A DNA stretch of 64,000 nt from Amorphochlora amoebiformis (GCA_054601695.1 BAAHQB010000068.1:310001-374000); one strand, 5' to 3'; positions 19,215-40,119 are shown, counted from the first letter of the stretch. Numbers and translations are program-made. Notes: generated by a model not told the origin, from the letters alone.

Positions 19215-19713
19215 TAAGCTATCCCTAACCCTAGCCTATTCCGAATCTCAACCTAACCCTAACCCTAACCCGACTTCTCAACCTAACCCTAACCCTAACC
19301 CTAACCCTAACCCTAACCCTAACTCTAACCCTAACCCTAACCCTAACCCTAACCCTAATCCTAACCCTAATCCTAACCATAACCCTAACCATAACCCTAA
19401 CCCTAATCCTAAACCTAATCCTAAACCTAATCCTAACCCTAACCCTAACCCTAACCCCTAACCCTAACTCTAACCCTAACCCTAATCCTAGCCCTAATCC
19501 TAGCCCTAATCCTAACCCTAATCCTAACCCTAGTCCTAACCCTAATCCTAACCCTAATCCTAACCCTAATCCTACCTAATCCTAACCCTAGTCCTAACCC
19601 TAATCCTAACATTAATCATAACCCTAATCCTAACCCTAATCCTGACCCTAACCTTAACCCTAACCCTAACCCTAACCCTAACCCTAACCCTAACCCTAAT
19701 CCTAACCCTAAAT
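19215..19713 (-). repeat. CCCTAA block with CCTAAT variants
   Basis: Hexamer array in which the middle part (about 19485-19640) alternates CCCTAA and TCCTAA/CCCTAG, giving a 12-bp higher-order period. Confidence 0.93.
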
Positions 19714-19789
19714 TCAGATGGAGTAGACGTATGTAGAATGAAGATAGATGAGAATATAACGGATTATCGCAGAATATTGTAAGTGATAC

Positions 19790-20715
19790 ATAATTTTTTT
19801 CTTTTTCCACTTTTTTTTTTTTTTTGGGTGATTTTATCTGTGGGTGACAAGGGGGTAGGGGTTTACCATATCTCTGCTCTATCTCTCTTTTCTCTCTCTT
19901 TGCTCTTATTCTTTCTCTTATCTTTTCTCTCTTTTCCCTTTTTTTTGCTCTTAACTTTTCTCTCTCTCTCTATAATCTCCGATATTTGGGCTTTTTTTTC
20001 CTTCAATCTCCCTTTCTATTTTGTCTCTCTTCGTGCATTGATTTTCCTCTGTTCTTATCTCTAATTTGTCGCTCTCTCTCTTCTCTCCCTCTCTTCATTC
20101 ACTCTCTTTTTTTTCTCTTCATCTCTCTTTTCTTTCTCTCTCCCTCTCTCTTCTTTCTCTCTCTATTTTCTCTCTCTCTTCTTTCTCTCTCTATACTCTC
20201 TCTCTATTTCTTCTCTCTCTCTCTCTCTTTTCTCCCTCTCTCTCCTCGCGCTCTCTCTCGCTCTCTCTCTCTCTCTTCTTCTCTCCCTCTCTTCCTTCGC
20301 TCTCTTTTCCCTCTCTCCCTCACTCTCTTCGCTCTCTCTCGCTTCTCTCTCGCTTTTTTTTCTCTCTCTCCCTTGTGTCTCTCCTCTCTCCTCTCTCTCT
20401 CTCTCTCCTCTCTCTCTTGTCTCTCTCTTCTCTCTCTTGTCTCTCTCTTCTCTCTTCTCTCTTTCACTTTAATCTCTCTCTCCCTTGTCTCTCCTCTTTG
20501 TCTCTCCTCTCTCTCCCTCCTCTCTCCCCTCTCCTCTCTCCTCTCTCTCATCTCTCTTCTCTCTTTCACTGTATTCACTCTCTTTCTGGTTTCTTTCACA
20601 CTCATTCTTCGCGCTATGTATCTCTCTCTTTTTTTGTTCCCCGACTTATTCGTCCAAGAGATATAATTAAAAATTCGCTCTTGGTTATCTCGATATTTCT
20701 CTGTTTCTCTTTCCT
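19790..20715. repeat. CT-rich polypyrimidine domain
   Basis: A T-rich start (poly-T at 19811-19825) is followed by ~800 bp of CTCTCT, TTCTCT and CCTCTC. The + strand frames of 226-230 codons are Ser-Leu-Phe products of the repeat. I do not consider them genes. Confidence 0.88.
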
Positions 20716-24612
<3,897 letters not shown>

Positions 24613-24616
24613 AAGT

Positions 24617-25800
24617 AATAACCCTAACCCTAACCCTAACCCTAACCCTAACCCTACTCTTAACTTTAATTCTCCTTAACCCTAACGCTAACCAACCCTA
24701 ATTGTAACCCTAACCCTAACACTAACCCTAACCTGGACTTTAACTTTTTTTTTAACCCTAACCCTAACCCTAATCCTTGTTGTAACCCTAACCCTAACCC
24801 TTACCCTAACCTAATTGTAACCCTAACCCTAACACTAACCCTAACCTGAACTTTAACTTTTCCTTAACCCTAACCATAACCCTAATACTTATTGTAACCC
24901 AAACCCTAACCCTAGCCCTAACCTCAACTCCAACCTTTTCCTTAACCCTAACCCAAACCCTAACCCTAATTGTAACCCTAACTCTAACCCTAACCCTAAC
25001 CTCAACTCTAACCTTTTCCTTAACCCTAACCCCAAACCTAACCCCAACTGTAACCCTAACCCTAACCCTAACCCTAACCTCACCTTTTCCTTAACGCTAA
25101 ACCTAACCCTAACCCTAACTGTAACCCTAACTCTAACCCTAACCCTAACCTCAACTCTAACCTTTTCCTTAACCCTAACCCTAACCCTAACCCTAACTGT
25201 AACCCTAACCCTAACCCTAACCCTAACCTCAACTCTAACCTTTTCCTTAATCCTAACCCTAACCCTAACAACTGTAACCCTAACCCTAACCCTAACCATA
25301 ACCCTAACCCTAACCTCAACTCCAACATTTTCCCTAACCCTAACCCCAACCCTAACCCTAACAGCCTTAACCCTAGCCTAACCCTAACCTGAACTCCAAC
25401 CGTTCCTTAACCCTAATCCTAACTGTCCCTAACCCTAACCCTAACCCTAACCCTAACCCTAACCTAACCCTAACTCTACCCTAACCCTAACCCTAACCCT
25501 AACTCTAACCCTAATCCGAACACTAATCCCTCCTTAACCTTAACCCTAACCCTAACAGTAAGCTTAACTCTAACCCAACCCTAACCCTAACCTTAACCCT
25601 AACCTGGACATCAACTTTGTCCCTAAGCAATTGCATATCCGTAACCCTAATCATAATCATATCCGTAACCCTAACCCTAATCCTAACCCTAACGTAACCC
25701 TAACCCTAACCCTAATCTGAACAAAAACCTTTTCCTTAACCCTGACGCTAACCCTAGCCCTTATATTTACCGAATCGTAACCCTAACCCTAACCCTCATA
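24617..25800 (-). repeat. CCCTAA block with ~78-bp higher-order repeat
   Basis: Degenerate CCCTAA hexamers. Between about 24920 and 25335 a longer unit recurs six times, marked by AACCTCAACTCTAACCTTTT followed by CCTTAACC. The CCTTTTCC marks fall at about 24934, 25013, 25083, 25161, 25240 and 25326, so the spacing is near 78 bp with variants. Long minus-strand frames rich in Arg-Val or Leu-Gly follow from the repeat. Confidence 0.9.
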
Positions 25801-25895
25801 ACCCTAAGGGTTGCGGTTAGGGCTTGAGATACAGTTAGGGTTAGGGTTAGGGTTAGGGTTAGGGTTAGGGTTAGGGTTAGAGATATGGCTAGGGT
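25801..25895 (+). repeat. inverted TTAGGG segment inside a CCCTAA block
   Basis: For about 90 bp the repeat is on the opposite strand (GGTTGCGGTTAGGG, then seven clean TTAGGG units) before reverting to CCCTAA. This is a local inversion or a head-to-head junction. Confidence 0.9.
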
Positions 25896-26376
25896 AACCC
25901 TAACTCTTACCCTAATCAACCATTTCTCTCGCCTAACCGTAACCCTAACCCTAACGCTAACCCTAACCATAATCTCAACCTTATACATAACCGTATCCTA
26001 ACCCTAACCCTAACCCTAACCCTAACCCTAATCCTTACTCTTACCCTAACCATTACAAACACTAATCGCAACCCTTATCATAACCCTAACCCTAATCCTA
26101 ACTGTCTCCCTATCCCTAACCCTAACCCTAACCCCAACCCTAACCCTAATCCAAATTGTTTCCCTAACCCTAACCCTAACCCTAACCCTAGTTCTAATTG
26201 TTAAACCCGACATCCTACCCCTAACCCTAACCCTAACCATAACCCTAACCGTAACCCTAACACTAATCCTAACCCTAACCCTAACCCTAACCCTAACTCT
26301 AAAGACCCTAACCCTAACCCTAACCCTAACCCTAACCCTAACCCTAACCCTAACCCTAACCCTAACTCTAACGCTC
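25896..26376 (-). repeat. CCCTAA block, continuation
   Basis: Further degenerate hexamers, becoming cleaner at the right end (26300-26365), then switching abruptly to unique and TA sequence. Confidence 0.92.
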
Positions 26377-28325
<1,949 letters not shown>

Positions 28326-29387
28326 ACATGCCTGTAATCTGACGCTAACTCAAACCCTAACCCCCTAACTCTATCCCTAACACGAACCCTAACCCTAACC
28401 CTAACCCTAACCCTATCCCTAACCCTAACCCTAATTCTAATTATACGTCAGTTTCATCGTTTTGACGACTGGCCTGTACCATACCCGAAGAATATACGTC
28501 AACCCTAACCCTAACGCTGACTCTAACCCTAACCCTAACCCTAACCCTAACCCTAACGCTGACTCTAACCCTAACCCTAACCCTAACCCTAACGCTGACT
28601 CTAACCCTAACCCTAACCCTAACCCTAACGCTGACTCTAACCCTAACCCTAACCCTAACCCTAACGCTAACTCTAACCCTAACCCTAACCCTAACTCTAA
28701 CGCTGACTCTAACCCTAACCCTAACCCTAAACGTAACGCTGAATCTAACCCTAACCCTAACCCTAAACGTAATGCTGACTCTAACCTTAGCCCTAACCCT
28801 AAACCTAACGCTGACTGTAACCCTCACCCTAACCCTAACCCTAACGCTGACACTAACCCTAATCCTAACCCTAACAATAACCCTAACGCTGACTCTAACC
28901 CTAACCCGTAACCCTAACCCTAACGTTGACTCTGACCCTAACCCTAACCCTAACGCTGACTCTAACCCTAACATTAACCCTAACCCTAACGCTGACTCTA
29001 ACCCTAACCCTAACCCTAACCCGAAGCTGACTCTAACCCTAACCCTAACCCTAACCCGAACGCTGACTCTAACCCTAACCCTAACCCTGAACGTAACGCT
29101 GACTCTAACCCTAACCCTAACCCTAAACGTAATGCTGACTCTAACCTTAGCCCTAACCCTAAACCTAACGCTGACTGTAACCTTAACCCTAACCCTAACC
29201 CTAACGCTGACACTAACCCTAATCCTAACTCTAACCCTAAGGCTGACTCTAACTCTAACCCTAACCCTAACCCTAACGCTGACTCTAACCCTAACCCTAA
29301 CCCTAAGCGTAACGCTGATTCTAACCCTAGCCATAAACCTAACCCTAACCCTAACCTTGATTCTAGCTGTAATTCCATTTTGCACGT
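28326..29387 (-). repeat. telomere-derived array with GCTGACT higher-order repeat
   Basis: CCCTAA hexamers are punctuated regularly by AACGCTGACTCTAA, giving a 30-42-bp higher-order unit. A larger duplication is superimposed: 28731-28870 matches 29091-29230 at an exact offset of 360 bp, including the private variants AAACGTAATGCTGAC, CCTTAGCCC and GCTGACTGTAACC. A ~60-bp unique spacer lies at 28440-28500. The ~314-codon minus-strand frame is a product of the repeat. Confidence 0.93.
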
Positions 29388-33040
<3,653 letters not shown>

Positions 33041-33047
33041 GGTTACC

Positions 33048-33235
33048 TCCAACCCTAACCCTAACCCTAACCCTAACCCTAACCCTAACCCTAACCCTAA
33101 CCCCAATTCTAACCTTAGCCCTAACCCTAACCCTAACAATAGGGATTAGGGTATGTAAAGGAAGATTAGAGTTTGATTTAGGGTTATATAGGGGCTAAGG
33201 TGGGGTTAGGGTTAGTTAGGGTTAGGGTTGAAGAA
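33048..33235. repeat. telomere-type block with internal strand flip
   Basis: CCCTAA hexamers run to about 33140, then TTAGGG-type sequence (33146-33230) on the other strand, with no spacer of note. This is a compact head-to-head arrangement. Confidence 0.9.
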
Positions 33236-33446
33236 ATATGGGAATATGCAGTCATATATATATATATATGTATGTATATATGTATAATACATACACACAT
33301 ACATATGCATATATATACATATATGATACATATATATATATATACATATATATCCCAGGGGTGTATCACGATGTACCCTGCAGACTACGGGACATTTTGT
33401 GGTATATATAAATTTATATATATATATATATATAATATATATATAT

Positions 33447-33481
<35 letters not shown>

Positions 33482-33545
33482 AACATATATATACCTTCAT
33501 ATGATATTCTTAATTACCATCTCTAAAACCCAGTCTGCATTATCT
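33236..33545. other. TA-rich spacer
   Basis: TA/TACA repeat plus unique segments at 33352-33405 and 33495-33545. No gene is seen. Confidence 0.82.
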
Positions 33546-33548
33546 TCG

Positions 33549-34172
33549 CTAACCCTAACCCTAACACTAACCCTAACCCTAACCCTAACACTAACCCTAA
33601 CCCTAACCCTAACACTAAACCTAACCCTAACCCTAACCTAACCCTAACCCTAACCCTAACCTAACCCTAACCAGCATTGTGTTCCGACACTCTAACCCTA
33701 CACACTAACCCTAACCCTAACCCTAACCCTAACCCTAACCCTAACCCTAACCCTAACCCTACTAACCCTAACCCTACTAACCCTAACCCTAACCCTAACC
33801 CTAACCCTAACCCTAACCCTAACCCTAACCCTAACCCTAACCTGCATTGTGTTCCGACACACTAACCCTAACCCTAACCCTAAGCCTAACCCTAACCCTA
33901 ACCCTAACCTGCATTGTGTTCAGACCACTAATCCTAACCCTAGCCCTAACCTTGCCCTAACATGCATTGTGTTTCAACACCCTAACCCTAACACTAATTT
34001 TACCCTTGTCCTCTAACTCTAACCATTGCGAATTACGTAACCCTAGCATTATTTCGAACCCTAACCCTAACCCTAACCCTAACCGACATTGCTTTTGGAT
34101 ATCCTAACCCTAACCCTAACCCTAACCTAACCCTAACCCTAACCCTAACCCTAACCCTGACCCTAACCTAAG
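33549..34172 (-). repeat. CCCTAA block punctuated by a GCATTGTGTTCCGACAC tag
   Basis: Clean CCCTAA arrays alternate with a short tag derived from GCATTGTGTTCCGACAC, found near 33673, 33843, 33911, 33962 and, diverged, 34085. The tag marks a larger repeat unit of variable length. Confidence 0.9.
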
Positions 34173-34276
34173 AGAACATGTGAATGAAAATGTAAGTCTA
34201 TATAATTAGTCTTAAAACTGGTATATATATATATATTATATATATGTGATATATATATATATATATAGGTATAAAC

Positions 34277-34329
<53 letters not shown>

Positions 34330-34789
34330 TGATGAGTTAAAGTTAAGGGTATACATTTCTATAATTGTATAATATATGTATTTTCATATGCATACCAATA
34401 TACATAGATATATAATATATTTATATGCATACAGCTTTATCATCCTAAGGTTGGGTTTGGTATAGAGTACGAGGATAGGGATAGAGATATATATCTATAT
34501 ATTTATATTTAGATATATCTAGATATCTACAAATTTTTATTTAGATATATGTAGATATCTACATATTTATATTAAGATATGTGTAGATATATCATACACA
34601 TATACAAATAAGTCGGGTAGATATATGATTAGATATTAGTTTTTGTATTCGATTTGATATAATTAGGATGGAGATGAGGTTAAGGTTCAGGTTATGCATT
34701 GTCTATATTAATATAGCTCGAAAGTGCATTGATATGTATCATATATATGCACATACGTTCGATATGTATACATATACATGTATATGTAT

Positions 34790-34820
<31 letters not shown>

Positions 34821-34908
34821 CATATGTAAATGTATATATGATATTATATTATATTTCTCCGTGTATCACATGTATATATGTGTTTTAAATTGCATTCATA
34901 ATATGTAC

Positions 34909-34962
<54 letters not shown>

Positions 34963-35270
34963 TTTATATATACATATAATTTATATATATACACACATAT
35001 ACATATATATAATAAATATATATGTATATATATATACTTTAGGACCTTCCTCTTATAGCTGTAAGGGCCTATCTGGAAATCATATTCTCCATTTCAAAAC
35101 CCGTACTGATATGAATATATAAATATATATAACTTTATATATATATATATATATTGTGTTTATATATATATATATATATATACATATGTGTGTATATATG
35201 TGTGTGTGTGTTTATATGGATATATAAATAGTAAATCCAACCTGCTCCTTACATCAAATCTCTTTCCATC
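34173..35270. other. TA repeat with a unique patch of GATATC-rich sequence
   Basis: TA tracts flank 34330-34740, which carries several TAGATATCTACA-type imperfect palindromes (34510-34600) and diverged TTAGGG-like words (34445-34700). A second unique patch is at 35040-35110. No coding region is recognised. Confidence 0.8.
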
Positions 35271-35484
35271 TATTCCTCTCAAATTCTCTCTTTCTCTCTT
35301 TCGCTCTCTTTCTCTCTTTCGCTCTCTTTCTCTCTTTCGCTCTCTTTCTCTCTTTCTATCTCTCTCTCTCTTTCGCTCTCTCTCTCTCTTTCGCTCTCTT
35401 TCTCTCTTTCGCTCTCTTTTCTCTCTTCCTCTCTCTTTCTCTCTTTCGCTCTCTTTCTCTCTTTCGCTCTCTTTCTCTCTTTCA

Positions 35485-35485
<1 letters not shown>
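35271..35485. repeat. CTCTCTTTCG polypyrimidine minisatellite
   Basis: Repeats of CTCTCTTTCGCTCTCTTTCT and shorter variants, about 210 bp. The open frames on both strands are low-complexity (Leu-Ser or Arg-Glu-Lys) and not considered genes. Confidence 0.92.
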
Positions 35486-35579
<94 letters not shown>

Positions 35580-35756
35580 GTACACATATATATTCATATA
35601 TACACATATATACTCTATTTATACATAATTTACATAATATATTTAGGACATATATACGTATAGGTATACTCATATATACATACACATATTTAAATACTTA
35701 TACAGTCCAGCAGTTTTTTTGGAGAGACGGAAAGATGTTCTATCCCCCTGTAGACT
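35486..35756. other. TA tract and unique spacer
   Basis: A TA tract (35488-35575), TACA-rich sequence, then ~60 bp of unique sequence before the 99-bp array. No gene is seen. Confidence 0.85.
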
Positions 35757-35758
35757 TT

Positions 35759-36330
35759 AGAGAAGAGGTACATATCTCCACTTATTATCCTCATATCTCG
35801 ATATAGATATCTGTATATCCCCATATTGATATGCCTGTATATTTAGATAATATACGTAGAGAAGAGGTACATATCTCCACTTATTATCCTCATATCTCGA
35901 TATAGATATCTGTATGTCCACATATTGATATGTATGCATATTTAGATAATATACGTACAGAAGAGGTAGATATGTGCACACATTATCCTTATATCTTGAT
36001 ATAGATATCTGTATATACACATATTGATATGTACATATATTTAGATAATATACGTAGAGAAGAGGTAAATATGTCCACATATTATCCTTATATCTCGATA
36101 TAGATATCTGTATGTCCACATATTGATATGTACATATATTTAGATAATATACGTAGAGAAGAGGTAAATATGTCCACATATTATCCTTATCTCTTGATAT
36201 AGATATCTGTATATCCACGTATTGATATGTATGTATATTTAGATAATATACGTAGAGAAGAGGTACATATGTCCACATATTATCCTTACATCTTCATATA
36301 GATATCTGTATATCCACATATTGATTTGTA
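35759..36330. repeat. six-copy 99-bp minisatellite
   Basis: Copies start at 35759, 35858, 35957, 36056, 36155 and 36254, so the period is exactly 99 bp throughout. Each unit runs AGAGAAGAGGTA, CATATTATCC, CGATATAGATATCTGTATAT, CCACATATTGATATG, TTTAGATAATATACG. The sixth copy decays after about 36330. Because 99 is divisible by three, the minus strand is open across the array (33-residue repeat, about 173 codons, 36278 to 35757). Nothing else (start context, flanking exons, composition) supports a real gene. Confidence 0.93.
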
Positions 36331-36796
36331 TGCATATATATATATATATATATACATATATATAATGTAGGATATGTAAGAATATATGTAAACATGTATA
36401 TGTATATGTATGCATATCTCGTATATATTTAGGCAAAATCGGCTGGAATAAAACGTGACGCAGGGAGAGGGTGGATGTATACCTTAAGAGAAAGAGGTAT
36501 GTATATAGAAATATCAATAAATATGTATATATTCATATATATATATATATATATGTATGTATAATATATAATATATCGTTAAACAATATACTGATGAATG
36601 TATGTTTATTCGAAGTATACTATTATAATTATATATATATATATATATATTATATGTGTATATATGTAAAAGTTTATATATACATTATATCGGTTATCTA
36701 TGTAAATGTAATACACAATATATATATACATATATATATATATAATATATATATATATATATGTAAGAGTTTATATATTCACATGCATATACATAC
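36331..36796. repeat. TA-rich spacer
   Basis: TA/TATG repeat with one unique patch (36425-36500). No gene is seen. Confidence 0.85.
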
Positions 36797-37081
36797 AGGG
36801 AGTGTGCATGAGAGTGAGAGAGAGAGAGAGGTAGAGAGGGAGAGAGTGAGAGATAAAGTGTGTGTGAGAGAGAGTGTGCGAGTGTGAGAGAGAGAGTGAG
36901 AGTGAGAGAGAGAGAGTGGGAGAGAGAGAAAGTGAGAAAGAGTGTGTGTGTGTGCGTGAGAGAGAGAGAGAATGAGAGAGAGAGAGAGAGTGTGAGGGAT
37001 GAGAGAGATAGAGAGAGTGAGTGTGTGAGAGAGAGAGAGGGAAAGAGAGAGTGTGTGTGAGAGAGAGCGAGAGAGAGAGAC
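36797..37081. repeat. GTGAGAGAGA polypurine-rich minisatellite
   Basis: About 285 bp of GAGAGA with regularly interspersed GTG/GTGTGTG. The reading frames are low complexity. Confidence 0.92.
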
Positions 37082-37082
37082 C

Positions 37083-37114
<32 letters not shown>

Positions 37115-37202
37115 ATATATATGTACGTGTGTGTAACAAGTATATTTTAAAATACAGTTACACACATTGATTAAAGAAAGGATATCTACATGTACATATA
37201 TA

Positions 37203-37240
<38 letters not shown>

Positions 37241-37324
37241 TATATATTTGCATATATATATGTATCTATATTTATGTAAATATGTAATATATGTGTATTA
37301 CATTTACATAGATAACATATATTA

Positions 37325-37355
<31 letters not shown>

Positions 37356-37599
37356 GCATTACATACAATTATATATATACGAATATAACCAGCCCTTGCA
37401 TATTCACAATATATCATAGATATAAGTATATACACATATAATACATATCTATCTAATATATACACATATATACATACCTTCTTTCTTGATATGTATGATC
37501 AGCTATTAAATCGTTTAATTTGAATATATTATGTACATTTAATATTCTTAGTTCTATTACTACAAGTATAACTACTTAATATACATCATCGTTATACAT

Positions 37600-37631
<32 letters not shown>

Positions 37632-37656
37632 ACAAATATATATATTATATATGTAA

Positions 37657-37709
<53 letters not shown>

Positions 37710-38044
37710 AGGTGGCGATGTAGTCTCCGAGTATGCAAAGAATTTTCCGGTAGAAAAAGAATATTTTATATATATATATACATATCTATATATACATATC
37801 TCATATATATATATATATATATATATAGATTACGCGAAAAACATATGTATATATGTGTCCATATTCATATTATGCTAATTATTAGAAAACTGCAAGAAAA
37901 ACTGCAAATACACTTATCTATACGTATAAATATATTTATATATACGCTATATGTATTACACGTATGAGTTACTTCGTGTATACCATGGACATATTTACAT
38001 ATAACATATAGATATATTAATACACATACACATATATTATGTAC

Positions 38045-38076
<32 letters not shown>

Positions 38077-38080
38077 GTCA
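37082..38080. repeat. TA-rich domain with unique patches
   Basis: TA tracts at 37202-37255, 37320-37350, 37610-37706 and 37795-37828, with non-repetitive patches at 37470-37595 and 37707-37770. No gene is supported. Confidence 0.82.
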
Positions 38081-38535
38081 TTATACATAACACCTTTCCA
38101 GTGCATGAATGCAATACCGGATGTGCAAAAACAAATATATATTTTAAAAATATCACAAAATTGCTCTCTAATCCATGCAGGCAAACCTCTGGGACCTCAT
38201 TCCTCAACACAAAGCCAATGAGACCAAAATCCATTTTAACCATAGACAAGAGTTGTAAATATACTGCTGTATTCAAGAGTTGTAAATATGCTGTATTCAT
38301 GATCAGAATAAGTTGAGTTAACAACCAACATTGCAAGTAAACATTACAATGTTTTATTCAAATACCGTATGTGTGGCTAATCAGTTTTACTGGTTTTAAG
38401 TTTATTTTTCAAAATCTGAATTATTTATATCCCGTGACGGTCAAATGATATAATAATATGGAGATTAATAATTTAAAACTTCAACATGCGTACCCGCAAA
38501 CTACGCGCATACTCACAACATTTAAACCAACCGTT
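38081..38535. other. unique sequence, identity unknown
   Basis: A non-repetitive island containing a 24-bp tandem duplication (CAAGAGTTGTAAATATRCTG at about 38249 and 38273). A 99-codon minus-strand frame (38336 to 38037) and a 71-codon + strand frame (38101-38316) exist, but neither shows a domain I recognise. It may be an old transposon fragment. Confidence 0.45.
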
Positions 38536-38539
38536 ATGA

Positions 38540-38795
38540 TAGAACAATACACATACGTACATATTCGTTGGTACGTACTCACATGTACGTATACGTACAC
38601 ACATACGTACTAGACGTAAGCGTATGTACGCACATACGTACGTGTACGTACGCACATACGTACGTGTATGTACTGTACAGATATACGTACGTATGCGTAC
38701 CAACATACGTACATATACATACGTACAAACATGCGTACATATACATACGTACCAATATGCGTACTAATGAACGTACCAATATGAATGCGTATCAC
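38540..38795. repeat. CGTAC-rich degenerate ~10-bp repeat
   Basis: About 250 bp in which ACATACGTAC/ACGTACGTGT-like words recur. It is rich in the self-complementary tetramers and octamers GTAC, ACGT and ACGTACGT. It differs from both the TA and the telomere-type repeats. Confidence 0.82.
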
Positions 38796-39205
38796 CGACG
38801 ACATGGACATTGCGACATTGCGGTTCACATGCTGGCCTTTTTGAAATCTATCAGCGGTTGTACGTATCCAGCTGGGGAATCCTATTCCGAATTATTATCT
38901 AGCCTTATCGATCCCAAGACTATTAAGCAACTTTGACTTATGCCCGACATGTGTATTAATACTCGGTTTATAGTAGATTTTATACTCCGTAGGGTTACAC
39001 GTTTCCTAGGTCTTGTGAGTTTCATGGATCGATTCCTAGTCTCATTCGACAGCCTTCGGTGATTACTCGGCCACTGCCTTCATCGGGGAGCGATAGTTCC
39101 ATACTTGGTCTTGGGAGTAATGAGTAGGGCCTTGTGCTTTGTTACTTAACTTACATCGTTGTTATATTCGCAAGGACGTATGTGTGTGTGTACATATGTA
39201 TATAT
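38796..39205. other. unique left flank of the DIRS element
   Basis: About 400 bp of balanced-composition sequence. The + strand is open from upstream to a stop at 38936, ending ...SLIDPKTIKQL. That segment (38790-38936) looks more protein-like than the repeats but is too short to identify. The rest shows no gene. It may be a fragment of an older element into which the DIRS element inserted. Confidence 0.4.
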
Positions 39206-39370
39206 TTATCGGCACTCCACTGCCTGCTTCGCAGTACGTGTCGTTTCGATAATTAACGCTTCGCGTCGTATCAGCTCTACCTTATTGTGATGATACAATC
39301 TCTGATAAATTGCCGACATAATATTAATAATTCGCAAGAAAATATATGTGCCGCCTAGATCTCTGACGCC
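39206..39370 (+). repeat. DIRS left inverted terminal repeat
   Basis: This 165-bp terminus has two parts. The outer 89 bp (39206-39294) are repeated in inverse complement at 43506-43594 in the internal complementary region. The inner 90 bp (39281-39370) are repeated in inverse complement at 43666-43755, with one mismatch that I can see near the inner end (GACGCC against GATGCC). The Gag-like ATG follows 20 bp later, so the promoter probably lies inside this repeat (inference). Confidence 0.95.
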
Positions 39371-39390
39371 GGCAACTGGTTCGCGGTCGC

Positions 39391-40119
39391 ATGGACGAGA
39401 AGCTTCTGCACCCACTCGACGAGCTCCTGAACGTTGTCCAGACCGAAGTAGACGAAAAACTTGGAAATAAAGAACTCCGTTCACTCCGTATCCCGACCGC
39501 AGAGGATTTTCGTACGCTCGATCCTGAGCAATTCAAACTTCTCAAAGAAAAACTCCTCTTGTATTCTACGCTACCAAAGGCACCGACCACCGGAGCGTAC
39601 GAAGTCCTCGCCTCCCGGCTCCGACCGAAGGCATTCAAAGAACAATTCGAGGACACTTGGACAACGGCGAACCTAACTTACGCAGCTGTTGCCTCCCTTT
39701 TCGCCCAGATCCACAAGCTACAAAACGACCAAAAGCTACCTGCCGGTTCTGACCTACTGCTACACGCGTCCTACGCCCTCCTGTGCGCTTCCCACACCCA
39801 AGCCCGGTCCCTCCAACATTACCGATATCAGCTCCACCGCACGGTCGTCCGAACTACACCGCGTCCTGGATCCGGTCGCACCCCTCTCGCCACACCTGCC
39901 CAAGGACGAGAGCTGCTCGACACAGCCAAGACACAGGATCAGCTCGCGCGCCAGCTCCAACACCGAGGCGGCAACCGAAGTCGCGGCCGCGGCCGTAGCT
40001 ACCGCGGACGTGGACGCCGCCCCTACCGTCCCGGCGCACGACCATACCACCGGCCATCGTGGCGATCCAACAACCAACAACGCAACCCGACTCACGGGCC
40101 AAATTCTCAGACGTCTTGA
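39391..40119 (+). CDS. Gag-like ORF1 protein of the DIRS element (242 aa)
   Basis: This is the first ORF of the element. Its start is the first ATG after the left terminal repeat. The N-terminal two thirds form an apparently helical domain with no motif I recognise. From about residue 190 the C-terminus becomes strongly basic and Arg-Gly rich (RGGNRSRGRGRSYRGRGRR), as expected for a nucleic-acid-binding tail. DIRS elements carry a putative gag in this position, and the role as a structural or RNA-packaging protein is inferred from position and the basic tail. No CCHC zinc knuckle is visible. It overlaps the start of the reverse transcriptase ORF by 61 bp in a different frame, so the second ORF needs reinitiation, frameshifting or a separate transcript. 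Confidence 0.8.
   Translation: MDEKLLHPLDELLNVVQTEVDEKLGNKELRSLRIPTAEDFRTLDPEQFKLLKEKLLLYSTLPKAPTTGAYEVLASRLRPKAFKEQFEDTWTTANLTYAAVASLFAQIHKLQNDQKLPAGSDLLLHASYALLCASHTQARSLQHYRYQLHRTVVRTTPRPGSGRTPLATPAQGRELLDTAKTQDQLARQLQHRGGNRSRGRGRSYRGRGRRPYRPGARPYHRPSWRSNNQQRNPTHGPNSQTS

Noticed and set aside
38037-38336. 99-codon minus-strand frame as a gene
   Set aside because: No recognisable domain. It starts in unique sequence and ends in TA repeat, and an equally plausible short frame exists on the other strand.
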